Origin: Nectonema munidae
Taxonomy: Eukaryota > Nematomorpha > Nectonematoida > Nectonematidae
Assembly: GCA_030549495.1 (NCBI GenBank)
Contig: JAUIRK010000919.1
Location: forward strand, 679,001-743,000
DNA: 64,000 nucleotides
Reading direction: 5' to 3'
Numbering within the stretch: the stretch's first letter is position 1; every line of letters starts with the position of its first letter. Shown here piece by piece: positions 60,901 through 64,000 of the stretch. The notes under the pieces are model-generated. The model saw only the letters and a list, made by a program, of their open reading frames with translations, made no database searches and had not been told where the DNA came from. A program made the translations under genes and the position numbers.

Positions 60901-62610
60901 GATTCTGGATTTACATTAGTATGAGAGTAAATAAAAAAAATATTTAATTTAGAAATAAAAAATACATACTTTATCTCTGTTCAATACTTTGAGGTTGCAA
61001 TAAATTTTTTATTAAAGAATTTAAAAACAGAAAATAATTTTGCTTTTGGAAAATGGCTTCTCCAAACGAACTCATCTAAATATGATTTGAATAATTCGTT
61101 GGAGGTGCCAAACTGTCTTTTAAATTTTTCTTTCGCCGCATCCAAAGAGACTTTTTGGATGGACTGAGAGATTGTACAGAACATTCTGCTTGATCAGCCG
61201 TAGGTGGTATTGCTTCCTTTGGTAGCGCATTTAATCCTCGTCATCACTGCTGGATAAAGCAACACAGTTGATCGTTGAATTCGACGTTGTTCCAACTTAG
61301 CCAGACTTTTGTCCACAGATCTGATGTAACCTCGGCGACCTGTTTCTCGTCGTGCCAGGAGAAAATCAAGATCTTGTATTTCGATAAGCTTCACGGCGTC
61401 TGCGTGAGCAGCGTCAAACAGATTCTTTGAATCTTCAACAAACTCAGACTTTTTTTGTCTGTTTTTTATCTTTCAACTTCTATTTTTCTCCAATCCTGCC
61501 CACTGCATGTGTATTTTTTCTAGTTTTTTTGATGCAGTTGGCCTTTCAAATCATCAGAATGCGAGCTTTGTTTCAAATATCAGTCTCTTGATAAATCACA
61601 ATTGCAGCTGTTTATCGAAACTGTTGCCCTTCGTTCAAGTGCAAGTGGAGAAATAAGCTCAACACTTCTTTTAAGTTTAAGGCAATCGTACTCCATTTAG
61701 ATCCAAATTCTCTTGAAGAAAAATGTGCTTTTCACACAATATCTAAACAATGGTAACCATGGCATAGTAAAGTGTACTCAATGTTTATTGTAAATATTTA
61801 TTATAACGTCGTATCGAGAGAGCTGTTTCTTTAAATTTAGTGCAATTTAGGTCATGCAATGTAATGTGTAGTGTGCATTGCATACAAACATTTTAATGTA
61901 CATGTTGTAAAAAACAAAAGTGTCATGTTTTAAAGTAATTGTAATGATTTAATGTCTGGTCAAGTGAAACACAGATCAATTTCATAGCAAACATCGTTTC
62001 CATGATAAACAGAAAAACCGATTGGGAGTACTTTTAAATCACTTGGAACAGCATGAGGGGATAGGAGCATGAACTTTTAAGCATTTAAATATAAGAAGCA
62101 CCCTAGTGTGCGTGTGCACACATTTCTTTATTGTCATAGAATTTATTTGAATAAAGGTCCTTTTTTCTACTAATTTACCTGTCTTAATTTTTAAGTGAAA
62201 ACTATACTTACGATGAAATAAAAATAGTAAAAAAACGATGAACCTGAACTTAAAGTGAAAAAAGATCAAGAGGAAAAGGGCAAACTCGATGTAAAAATCC
62301 TAAACTTTTATACGTTTTTATAAATTCCGCTTCTTTTCGATGTTACTTTAATAACTGCTCATTACCATGTGTGATTAAATGAAATTAAAAATCCAAGTTT
62401 ATTTTACATCTGTTTGGGGTGTCAAATGATCCATGCCTTTTTACGTATGCATGTATTCAATATCTAAGCTGAAATCTTTTCGCAGGCTATTTGGTTGACT
62501 TGTATTCACACATTGAAAGAGATGTGATTTACATCAATCTCGTCGTTGAAACTGAAAAGAACGTCAAACTAGTTGAAGACGATATGCTAGACTTCGTGCT
62601 CAACATCAAG
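24811..62610 (+). CDS. Insulin-degrading-enzyme-like M16A metallopeptidase gene (16 exons, partial)
   Basis: Whole-gene entry; exons are listed one by one below. IDE (insulysin) is a zinc peptidase whose two halves form a closed chamber and degrade peptides. Here 16 exons joined by GT-AG introns give about 840 residues in the IDE order without an internal stop, and every donor/acceptor phase fits. The zinc site HFYEH is at 25915-25991, and the third ligand Glu lies in AVHSE (36923-37092). Human IDE has 1019 residues; the first ~40 and last ~170 are not found, the latter probably beyond the window. The sequence is clearly divergent: the SSNA groove segment is absent, and the positions of human Arg824 and Tyr831 are Asn and Leu. 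It may be an active enzyme with changed specificity or a partly inactive paralogue. Introns run from 128 to 8310 bp and are full of transposons. Confidence 0.9.
25915..25991 (+). CDS. M16 gene exon b: HxxEH zinc-binding motif
   Basis: Acceptor CACATTAG, donor GTAACA at 25992. With the carried G it encodes 26 residues: GGIEDPVEFQGLAHF then YEHVVFLGSKK. HFYEH is the inverted zinc motif HxxEH of family M16 (human IDE HFCEH: His108, Glu111, His112), and the two His ligands and the catalytic Glu are all present. The Cys of IDE is replaced by Tyr. The exon ends in phase 0. Confidence 0.95.
26927..26950 (+). CDS. M16 gene exon c: 24-nt micro-exon
   Basis: TTTTAG acceptor and GTATGT donor bound exactly 24 nt, phase 0 to phase 0, giving YTTSHPLM. 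Joined to the previous exon this reads LGSKKYTTSHPLM against IDE LGTKKYPKENEYS; the KKY is kept across the junction. The fit of phase, position and KKY supports it, but such a short exon needs transcript proof. Confidence 0.6.
27105..27168 (+). CDS. M16 gene exon d
   Basis: Acceptor CAAGTAG, donor GTACTT at 27169; phase 0 in, phase 1 out. It encodes 21 residues, SSLAYFNTNFGRHLKPFVMY plus Q. It occupies the place of IDE [20 protein letters not shown] by length, but the GG/SSNA signature that lines the catalytic groove is not recognisable. Assignment rests mainly on phase and on length bookkeeping: exons c to e give 45-46 residues where IDE has 44 between KK and the FA of the next conserved block. 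Confidence 0.5.
27524..28153. mobile_element. MITE 1 with ACGTCCGAAACC minisatellite end
   Basis: Lies in intron d-e. The left end GGTGCCTGGTCAAAACATCC and the right end (reverse complement) GGTGTCTGGTCAAAACGTCG are inverted repeats. Inside the left end (27541-27672) about eight copies of a 14-18 bp unit, ACGTCCGAAACCAAA, are strung together; the right end has only a short remnant. No coding capacity and no clear target duplication. The open frame 27406-27675 is a by-product of the repeat. Confidence 0.6.
28564..28612 (+). CDS. M16 gene exon e, with NAGNAG acceptor
   Basis: The acceptor is CAGCAG, so the exon may start at 28564 or 28567, adding or dropping one Ala; both keep the frame. Donor GTGACA at 28613, phase 1 in, phase 2 out. 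It encodes (A)GVNISMESFPLASSL. With the next exon this reads ISMESFPLASSLLFADMF against IDE VSHEHLEGALDRFAQFF. The intron after it is the longest in the gene (8310 bp). Confidence 0.55.
29131..29834. mobile_element. MITE 2, related ends, degraded
   Basis: Ends ATCTGGTTCAAATCTC and (reverse complement) GCTGGTACCTAGTCAAAACC resemble those of the element at 27524, and ACATTACGTCCGAAACC lies near the left end. A shorter hAT-like MITE (29641-29736) seems inserted in it. Boundaries are approximate. Confidence 0.4.
29641..29736. mobile_element. Possible 96-bp hAT-type MITE
   Basis: Left end CAGTAGCGGATAGA, right end (reverse complement) CAGTGACGGATATAGA: inverted repeats of the CAGTGGCGGAT hAT type. 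No target duplication could be read. Confidence 0.5.
29874..30241. mobile_element. MITE 3 with CGGACGTTTTGGTTT minisatellite end
   Basis: The right end carries about seven copies of CGGACGTTTTGGTTT (30123-30229), the reverse complement of the array at 27541-27672, closing with TTTTGACTATGAACCC. The left end GGTTTTTGGTCAAGACC is its loose inverted counterpart. The two arrays therefore face each other across 2.5 kb. Confidence 0.5.
30245..31325. other. Intron stretch, nothing recognised
   Basis: AT-rich intron e-f sequence. A slightly less AT-rich patch at about 30560-30665 contains a repeated GGGCGAGTTGATT motif (30589 and 30635). Confidence 0.4.
31331..33615 (+). mobile_element. hAT-like DNA transposon, about 2.3 kb, broken
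   Basis: Imperfect inverted ends of about 50 bp bound it: left CACTAGGCTGATTCCTAAA then TTTTTTTTTGAA and TGACACCATTC; right (reverse complement) CCGGTAGGGTGATTTTCTA then AAAAATTTTTTGACACC. The transposase remnant shows ELLWTQTLHFPILLNSRV near 31820, then from 32510 NCKSGSAKAIYSELEKI, MIICDTTATNTGSQGGKL, VGCQHHVLDLVLKNVL, and after a frame change LPSLHQARWNSRAIYLDF near 33000. The order DTTxxNTG, CxHHxxxL, ARW resembles hAT transposases (D-x-a-x-N, CxxHxLNL, RW). Several stops and frame changes; the middle part is missing. No target duplication seen. Confidence 0.65.
33620..34680. other. Unassigned stretch with raised G+C
   Basis: Less AT-rich than the surrounding intron and with 60-90-codon open frames (34187-34384, 34402-34671, +), but no motif I know in any frame. 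It may be an old repeat or a nested gene remnant. I would not call a gene from it. Confidence 0.35.
34690..36920. other. AT-rich intron, nothing recognised
   Basis: Last part of the 8.3-kb intron before the exon at 36923. No repeat ends or coding motifs recognised. Confidence 0.45.
36923..37092 (+). CDS. M16 gene exon f: third zinc-ligand glutamate
   Basis: Acceptor CATTTAG before 36923, donor GTAAAC at 37093, phase 2 in, phase 1 out, 57 residues. LFADMFVQPLYDKERMLCEV continues DAVHSEFERIKTSDAWRVF and then RIMQETVDKNSSFRNFFS. It matches IDE [36 protein letters not shown] in register; the Glu in AVHSE corresponds to human Glu189, the third zinc ligand. The Arg of REV is Cys here. An equally possible acceptor at TATAG upstream (36904) was not used because the phase does not fit. 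Confidence 0.92.
37100..37880. other. Intron stretch, nothing recognised
   Basis: Overlapping open frames on both strands at 37470-37865 have no recognisable motif. Confidence 0.4.
37890..38075. repeat. Tandem repeat, about 65-80-bp unit, 2-3 copies
   Basis: Imperfect copies marked by GTGTCTTAGTG followed by ATGTCAATCATTT and ATACTATTGG, starting near 37892, 37967 and 38035. It runs directly up to the next small element. Confidence 0.65.
38083..38350. mobile_element. Small MITE-like element with internal duplication
   Basis: Short inverted ends: TTACGTTGGCGT on the left (about 38082) and AACGCCAACGT on the right (about 38340). Between them a unit with GCCAGGAAATATTTGT...TTGTATTGTTAC...TGTATTGTGTTTGGCACTGA occurs twice (about 38093 and 38165). 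No target duplication read. Confidence 0.45.
38360..39540. other. AT-rich intron, nothing recognised
   Basis: Mostly AT-rich. The patch 38690-38910 is less AT-rich and has open frames on both strands, with no known motif. Confidence 0.4.
39551..41270 (-). mobile_element. LINE, antisense: endonuclease C-terminus to reverse transcriptase
   Basis: Read on the minus strand from 41244: SKTLLDNVFVTFDF and ISHHLSILVSFKVECNN are the end of an APE endonuclease (TLLDNVFVT...SDHxpI). A linker with LNNGEMTYDSVTLCNLFNEK follows (40451-40690). The palm then shows IFGPFLFTLYINDLYPSNL near 39990 (family GSxLGPLLFxLYINDL) and FANDLTINTPF (FADD with D changed to N), and finally LGIFMDKKLNWFEHNSYV (39760 down), the FLGixxDxxLxWxxHI block. 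Stops and frame changes separate the pieces, but the order is collinear, so this is one inserted copy. The 3' end is not defined. Confidence 0.82.
41794..41916 (+). CDS. M16 gene exon g
   Basis: Acceptor TGTTTAG, donor GTGAGC at 41917, phase 1 to 1, 41 residues. GNKKSIMKLVENKEKDLV then TSVKEYASSHYSANLMTL and CVIAK correspond to IDE [40 protein letters not shown]. Clear family match (HYSANLM versus YYSSNLM). Confidence 0.93.
42244..42814. mobile_element. Near-perfect fold-back (palindromic) element, 571 bp
   Basis: The outer arms, 42244-42411 and 42647-42814, are reverse complements over about 168 bp with only two differences seen by eye. The centre holds a further inverted copy of about 135 bp (42429-42567) and a direct partial copy (about 42568-42625), so the order is arm, reversed arm, partial arm, reversed arm. 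Markers: CTCGCTCACTGACGCTTCTC and GAGCAGTATGCTCGCTAGAG. No coding sequence, no clear target duplication. Arm identity implies recent formation or gene conversion. It lies in intron g-h, so the primary transcript could fold into long double-stranded RNA. Confidence 0.85.
42886..42972. repeat. Short perfect-type hairpin (37-bp arms)
   Basis: Arms 42886-42922 and 42936-42972 pair with one mismatch in 37 (TAATGCAACTTTTATAAAG at the outer part), with a 13-base loop. Directly followed by a LINE 3' part. It could be a tiny MITE. Confidence 0.85.
42985..43445 (+). mobile_element. LINE 3' end with (ATT)n tail
   Basis: The frame 43001-43261 gives EMRMLRITCKFNLKDKISNE and VLEIQRLRWFGHVNKRPSGD, then GKRKAGQR, and after one stop or frame change TWIEIVKKDMG and DEQNRDEWRRKIMRD with a stop. 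This is the C-terminal tail of RTE/Jockey-type LINE polymerases (EmRmLRwxxG...RLRWxGHVxR...GxRxxGRPxxxW...DRxxWR). It ends in a TTATTATTATTAT tail, the usual 3' end of such elements. Confidence 0.85.
43540..43800. other. GC-richer patch with CCGGTT inverted motifs
   Basis: Contains GGTTCTAACGAACC and ACCGGTGCAAACCGGCTGAA within a stretch clearly richer in G+C than the intron. On the minus strand GGTTCGTTAGAACC vaguely resembles a pol III B box (GGTTCGANNCC), so an old SINE is possible, but no A box or tail was seen. Confidence 0.3.
43810..45030. other. AT-rich intron, nothing recognised
   Basis: No repeat ends or coding motif found; the minus-strand frame 44731-44943 has no known match. Confidence 0.4.
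45050..45860 (+). mobile_element. LINE polymerase C-terminal fragment (CR1/L2-like)
   Basis: Pieces in order: VKSGIP then GCVL near 45085 (family SGIPQGSVLGP), a degraded palm, and near 45385 AVHLFKSLVRPVLEFGN (family LYKSLVRPxLEYan). Then IQKGFINLAHAERLKSTNSP with SL and YRTMRNEMITIFNI near 45545, the typical YxxRLxxLxLxSLxxRRxRgDMixxYKI block. Several stops and frame changes. Confidence 0.8.
45865..46950. other. Intron stretch with simple repeats
   Basis: Includes a (TTTC)n-like run near 45970 and a (TTC)n run at about 46640-46662. Nothing else recognised before the exon at 46957. Confidence 0.45.
46957..47066 (+). CDS. M16 gene exon h
   Basis: Acceptor AAATAG, donor GTAAGC at 47067, phase 1 in, phase 0 out, 37 residues. 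DSIENLTKLIVPEFGNIPN then RNIPKKEYSFPFTGNNKQ matches IDE [32 protein letters not shown]. Joined to the next exon it gives KQVWIKLSPIIDTKNL against IDE [15 protein letters not shown]. Confidence 0.92.
47260..47502 (-). CDS. Small antisense open frame, hypothetical
   Basis: An 80-codon frame, opposite in strand to the host gene and inside intron h-i. Unlike most chance frames here it is not AT-biased in residues (many Glu, Lys, Gln; EENGFQEHFQQKGQDQPISF, LKWGTKVKVENCFQTLSDL). I recognise no family. It could be part of an unseen nested or transposon-borne gene, or chance. Confidence 0.25.
   Translation of the reverse strand: MEGLEEVDKEDEKIIYLLISNEKAELSHQKLEENGFQEHFQQKGQDQPISFTLKWGTKVKVENCFQTLSDLKILGDVIYV
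47817..48729 (+). repeat. Dispersed repeat, copy 2
   Basis: Same family and orientation as 9292-10531. It shares the start (GCGGTTTTATTTCATGAAAA), the middle unit (one copy instead of two) and the conserved end with TGCATTACGCGTTTGTGAGC. Divergence is moderate throughout except for the last ~150 bp, which are nearly unchanged. Confidence 0.75.
48728..49150 (-). mobile_element. LINE endonuclease fragment, antisense
   Basis: Minus-strand frame: FLFIGSNKGKLIFKMIYFDA, then LSRNFILSDHFMILFSLNHH and PPKLFVPRNIFNSNEF. The SDHFxIxFsL block followed by a basic linker is the C-terminus of an APE-type LINE endonuclease. The matching polymerase is not next to it. Confidence 0.6.
49308..49397 (+). CDS. 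M16 gene exon i
   Basis: Acceptor CTTTTAG, donor GTAAGT at 49398, phase 0 to 0, 30 residues. VWIKLSPIIDTKNLNLIFQL then PDLKKFDHHA matches IDE [26 protein letters not shown]. The following intron is only 128 bp, the shortest in the gene. Confidence 0.92.
49526..49688 (+). CDS. M16 gene exon j
   Basis: Acceptor TTTTTAG, donor GTATTT at 49689, phase 0 in, phase 1 out, 54 residues. PDLIISTILQSSHKLGLIKY then LKDRGYIFEMGVLTKNFRGF and ALFSISMLLTDLGE align with IDE [30 protein letters not shown]...RGFMFFIINVDLTEEG. The HEGPGS turn is changed to SSHKLG. Confidence 0.9.
50006..50329. mobile_element. 324-bp MITE with 8-bp target duplication
   Basis: Inverted ends GGTACTTATGGGTTAT (left) and GGTACTTATGGCTTAT (right, reverse complement), each running into a C- or G-rich run and CACTCTAAAAA. 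A perfect 8-bp duplication CTTATTTC flanks it (49998-50005 and 50330-50337). The interior is almost pure A/T. The 8-bp duplication fits hAT, though the ends are not of the CAGNG type. Confidence 0.85.
50948..51117 (+). CDS. M16 gene exon k
   Basis: Acceptor CTTTTTAG, donor GTATTT at 51118, phase 1 in, phase 0 out, 57 residues: KKKVQVIESIFRYISLMKKE, SLALSYFEEIKKKLELDFRF, KSKISYAFACQITASLQ. It matches IDE [22 protein letters not shown]...[28 protein letters not shown]. Open sequence continues upstream to 50692, but that part is not IDE-like and would not fit the phase, so it is intron. Confidence 0.9.
51948..52051 (+). CDS. M16 gene exon l
   Basis: Acceptor AATTAAG, donor GTAAAT at 52052, phase 0 in, phase 2 out, 34 residues. 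DFSIEKSLSHPYLLKSYNQS then VYNYVLSFLNTDNF aligns with IDE [33 protein letters not shown]. Confidence 0.88.
52319..52346. repeat. (TA)n microsatellite
   Basis: Alternating TA run in intron l-m. Confidence 0.9.
52350..52790. repeat. Local tandem duplications
   Basis: CCAACCTGTATACTAC occurs twice (about 52398 and 52424). A longer segment with GTAAGATTTGATATACCTCA and CGATGTTACA appears at about 52509 and 52699, each followed by AAAAAATCAAAAAATAT. Local duplications in intron l-m, no coding content. Confidence 0.7.
53310..54022 (+). CDS. M16 gene exon m: middle domain (large exon)
   Basis: Acceptor TTAATAG, donor GTTTGT at 54023, phase 2 in, phase 1 out, 238 residues; by far the largest exon. 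It starts KIVELSNQ (IDE VAIVSKSF), passes VEPWFNINYTLNKI (IDE EEWYGTQYKQEAI), FELPKACNNLPNNLTIF (IDE FKLPTKNEFIPTNFEIL), YYKLDREFKVPKSVLIFQ (IDE WFKQDDKFFLPKACLNFE), and GVEIYTEGYNEKQIHFLRKA (IDE GMYLSVKGYNDKQPILLKK). This is the third (middle) M16 domain that joins the two catalytic halves. The frame stays open to a stop after 54022, but the IDE match continues at 55711, so the donor is used. Confidence 0.95.
54307..54874. mobile_element. Non-autonomous hAT element, 568 bp
   Basis: Ends CAGGGATGTCCAACC (left) and TAGGGATGTGCAACC (right, reverse complement): the common CAGGGGTGTCCAACC hAT end. Flanks TTCTAGAG and TTCTACAT suggest a worn 8-bp duplication, displaced by one base. No transposase; older than the copies with perfect duplications. 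Confidence 0.7.
54880..55700. other. Intron stretch, nothing recognised
   Basis: The 96-codon frame 55203-55493 (+) is rich in Phe, Tyr and Leu with no family match; taken as chance. Confidence 0.4.
55711..55902 (+). CDS. M16 gene exon n
   Basis: Acceptor ACTTCTAG, donor GTATTA at 55903, phase 1 to 1, 64 residues: EITFQDVLNFKKKLFQGCF, ILELGFGNVLPASVEEAYRI, then VKEHFVQKCGPQEEYKRLN. It matches IDE [37 protein letters not shown]. The HGNIT turn is changed to FGNVL. The sequence is GC-richer than its flanks, as expected of coding sequence. Confidence 0.92.
55910..57340. other. AT-rich intron, nothing recognised
   Basis: No repeat ends, RNA genes or coding motifs recognised. Confidence 0.45.
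57349..57775. mobile_element. Non-autonomous hAT element, 427 bp, perfect 8-bp TSD
   Basis: Ends CAAGGGTCGGCAAACTTA (left) and CAGGGGTCGGCAACCTAC (right, reverse complement), the very widespread CAGGGGTCGGCAAAC hAT end. A perfect 8-bp target duplication ATGTAGCA flanks it (57341-57348, 57776-57783). The interior is AT-rich and non-coding. Confidence 0.92.
57785..58960. other. Intron stretch, partly less AT-rich
   Basis: Bases 57990-58460 are richer in G+C, with an 83-codon frame at 58193-58444 (+) that has no known motif. Probably a worn repeat. Confidence 0.35.
58968..59135 (+). CDS. M16 gene exon o: start of C-terminal domain
   Basis: Acceptor AAATTTAG, donor GTAAGT at 59136, phase 1 to 1, 56 residues. 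NTEYHYTLLNDKHTSNAIGV then SYQIGRYDYGKLCMAQIFCT and IFFEQFFDELRNKKHH. It matches IDE [52 protein letters not shown]. The highly conserved LRTKEQLGY motif reads LRNKKHHGY here. Confidence 0.93.
59140..60650. other. Intron stretch, nothing firm
   Basis: A motif AGTAGAGATGGGACGG at 59245 looks like a hAT-type left end, but no matching right end was found. The rest is AT-rich without recognisable coding sequence. Confidence 0.4.
60656..60942. repeat. Long inverted repeat (about 110-bp arms)
   Basis: Arms of about 110 bp (60704-60813 and 60832-60942) pair with a few mismatches and small gaps. The centre reads AATTTACTGACATACTGT and ACAGTATGTCAGTAAATT. A third, looser copy of the arm's outer part lies at 60656-60702. 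No coding sequence. Likely a fold-back MITE. It sits just downstream, in the sense of the minus strand, of the Merlin-like fragment. Confidence 0.75.
60981..61184 (-). mobile_element. Merlin-like (IS1016/ISXO2-type) transposase fragment
   Basis: The 67-codon minus-strand frame has QSIQKVSLDAAKEKFKRQFG, then TSNELFKSYLDEFVWRSHFP. This is the end of an ISXO2-like DDE transposase, where the block is xNxxExxWxxxKxxxxxxxG...LxSYLdEFxWRxxF. Eukaryotic Merlin elements carry this domain. The catalytic D residues would lie upstream and are not seen. Single short remnant; the domain match is by eye. Confidence 0.6.
61194..61700 (-). mobile_element. hAT-like transposase N-terminal remnant
   Basis: Minus-strand translation gives FVEDSKNLFDAAHADAVKLI, then LDFLLARRETGRRGYIRSV and DKSLAKLEQRRIQ. 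The arrangement LFDxAxxxA...I...FLxxQRxxRrGxI..vDkxL is found in the N-terminal part of the same uncharacterised transposase-type proteins whose C-terminal part (DTTxxNTG, CxHH, ARW) is seen at 32510-33130. Sequence upstream to about 61700 may belong to it in other frames. Family recalled from experience, not searched. Confidence 0.45.
62486..62610 (+). CDS. M16 gene exon p: last exon recognised in the window
   Basis: Acceptor TTTTCGCAG, donor GTAGAA at 62611, phase 1 in, phase 0 out, 42 residues. GYLVDLYSHIERDVIYINL then VVETEKNVKLVEDDMLDFV and LNIK. It aligns with IDE [39 protein letters not shown]. In this register human Arg824 falls on Asn and Tyr831 on Leu; both residues hold substrate in IDE. 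The remaining ~170 residues are not seen up to 64000. Confidence 0.92.
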
Positions 62611-62619
62611 GTAGAATTT

Positions 62620-64000
62620 CTTTGATATCCCTTATCTTTAATTCATTTGTTCATATATCGCTTTGAATGATGTCACCAGTCAAAAAAGTCATGCTAAAAG
62701 TAAGAGAAGTAGATATAATATCACTATGCCTAGATTTAGTATTCAATGCTCCTGTAATTGAAAGTTGTATGATTAGATAGAGGGCGAATTTCAGAAAACT
62801 TTAAATAGCTCTAATTATTATTTAATCAAGTCAGAAGAATTCATTTTTGGCAACCTACTTTACTTTGTGAAAAAATAAAAAAATTTAATTTCAAATATTT
62901 GTTAGTTAGCGAGTGAAAAGTGTAAATTGTAATATTCATTTATAAATTCTTCAAATAATTTTTATAATAATAACTTAACTAGCTGACAAGTAAATAAACA
63001 AGCCAACTTATTTGTAATGTTTTAGAAATTTCAAAAGTTTGTGAGGAGTCGGCAGAGTAAAAAAGTGGTAACTTGATAAACACTTATTTTGTTCTAAAGA
63101 AAGACAGTTCCAAAAGCCAATATGTAGTTTATTTACAATTTTAGAATAATGGTAGTGTACGGAATTAGAATATATGTTAATGTTCAACTCTGAAATAAAA
63201 GAGTAATATTTAATCCGAAGTGCGAACTCTATATATCGCAATGGTGACATGTGAATGTTAACATCTAAAGTCTAAACGATGAAAAATTTACAATTGTATA
63301 TTTCGGTGATCCTATAGGAACTTTTAATATTAACTTTTTTGAAACTTGTATTGAATAAATTCAAATTATTGCGCGTATTTATTTTAAGAAAGTTTACTTT
63401 TTCGTTATTTGAAGCATATTTAAGGATATATTTCAAAATACTCATTTTAATAAGATTTACAACAGATGCATTGGATTCGCTTTTTCACCAACTTAAATAT
63501 CACTTTATTTCAAATGGAAACGCTAAGCTATCAAATGCATTTTCAATAAGTTTGGGAAACGTTTATAGTAATTTAAATTATACAATTTAAAAAATGTTGA
63601 TAAAATAATCATTGAACAAAAATTGTGTGGGTATTGATGGTTTTTTAAGAAATTTTTCAGAATTATAAAGTTATTGTGCAAGATACATATTAAATTTAAT
63701 TTAAATCTTTTAGCGCCAAATGGCTTTTAAAAGAGATTGCATTTAGATGAGATGTAGATAGGTATTGCAAGAAGTTTCATTAAAGAAGTTTGGCAAAAAC
63801 AAAGATGTTTATTTTTGTTTTCTGTTTAATTTTTTTAAATGTTTATTGTTACAACGCAAAGCTCCAAAAAATAATTACGGATGAATAGAGGAAAAGTAAG
63901 GAAATCTTTTTATATAAAGCATTCTAATTTAATTTGCTACCAATTCCTCATTTCTTAGCATTTCGCTCTTTTTAAATTCATGTTCGTAATCAAGATCTAA
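62620..64000. other. Sequence after the last recognised exon
   Basis: AT-rich, with overlapping frames at 63008-63250 (-) and 63339-63590 (+) that have no known motif. The next M16 exons (IDE EEAFQKHIQAL... onward) were looked for and not found, so they are probably beyond 64000. Confidence 0.45.

Noticed and set aside
1-64000. LTR elements, endogenous viruses, CRISPR arrays, rRNA and tRNA genes
   Set aside because: Looked for by motif (long direct repeats with TG..CA ends, protease/integrase blocks, cloverleaf boxes, regular spacers); none was convincing.

Overview
The window is AT-rich eukaryotic DNA, most likely from an invertebrate metazoan with a repeat-laden genome. It has spliced exons with GT-AG introns, many decayed LINE (non-LTR) copies, and DNA-transposon remnants of kinds common in arthropods (MULE, hAT, piggyBac-like, Merlin-like). 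The sequence does not allow a species to be named. I see no rRNA, tRNA, CRISPR, LTR element or bacterial-style operon.

The one clear host gene is on the + strand, from 24811 to beyond 62610. I assembled 16 exons by eye from similarity to the insulin-degrading enzyme (IDE, peptidase family M16A), and every exon-exon phase agrees. The exons encode about 840 residues in IDE order: the N-terminal catalytic half with an intact HxxEH zinc site (25915-25991) and the third zinc-ligand glutamate (36923-37092), the second domain (41794-52051), a 713-nt middle-domain exon (53310-54022), and the start of the C-terminal half (55711-62610). The first coding exon and roughly the last 170 residues were not found; the 3' exons probably lie past the right edge. 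Several residues that bind substrate in IDE are replaced, so this looks like a divergent M16 paralogue.

Layout. 1-24.8 kb is intergenic and almost wholly repeats: LINE pieces (0.8-1.1, 6.1-6.8, 14.7-15.0, 15.0-16.9, 20.1-23.1 kb), a broken MULE transposase (3.9-4.6 kb), small hAT-type elements with readable 8-bp target duplications (4840-5429, 7007-7520), a 3.4-kb piggyBac-type element holding two tandem-repeat arrays (10554-13925), a 130-bp piggyBac-type MITE nested in a LINE (21031-21160), and hAT and other transposase fragments (18.6-19.7 kb). From 24.8 kb on, the introns of the M16 gene carry the same repeat kinds: three related MITEs with ACGTCCGAAACC-type minisatellite ends (27.5-30.2 kb), a 2.3-kb hAT-like element (31331-33615), an antisense LINE (39.5-41.3 kb), a near-perfect 571-bp fold-back element (42244-42814) beside a second hairpin and a LINE tail, further LINE pieces, and hAT MITEs at 50006-50329, 54307-54874 and 57349-57775. 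The large introns (up to 8.3 kb) owe much of their length to these insertions.
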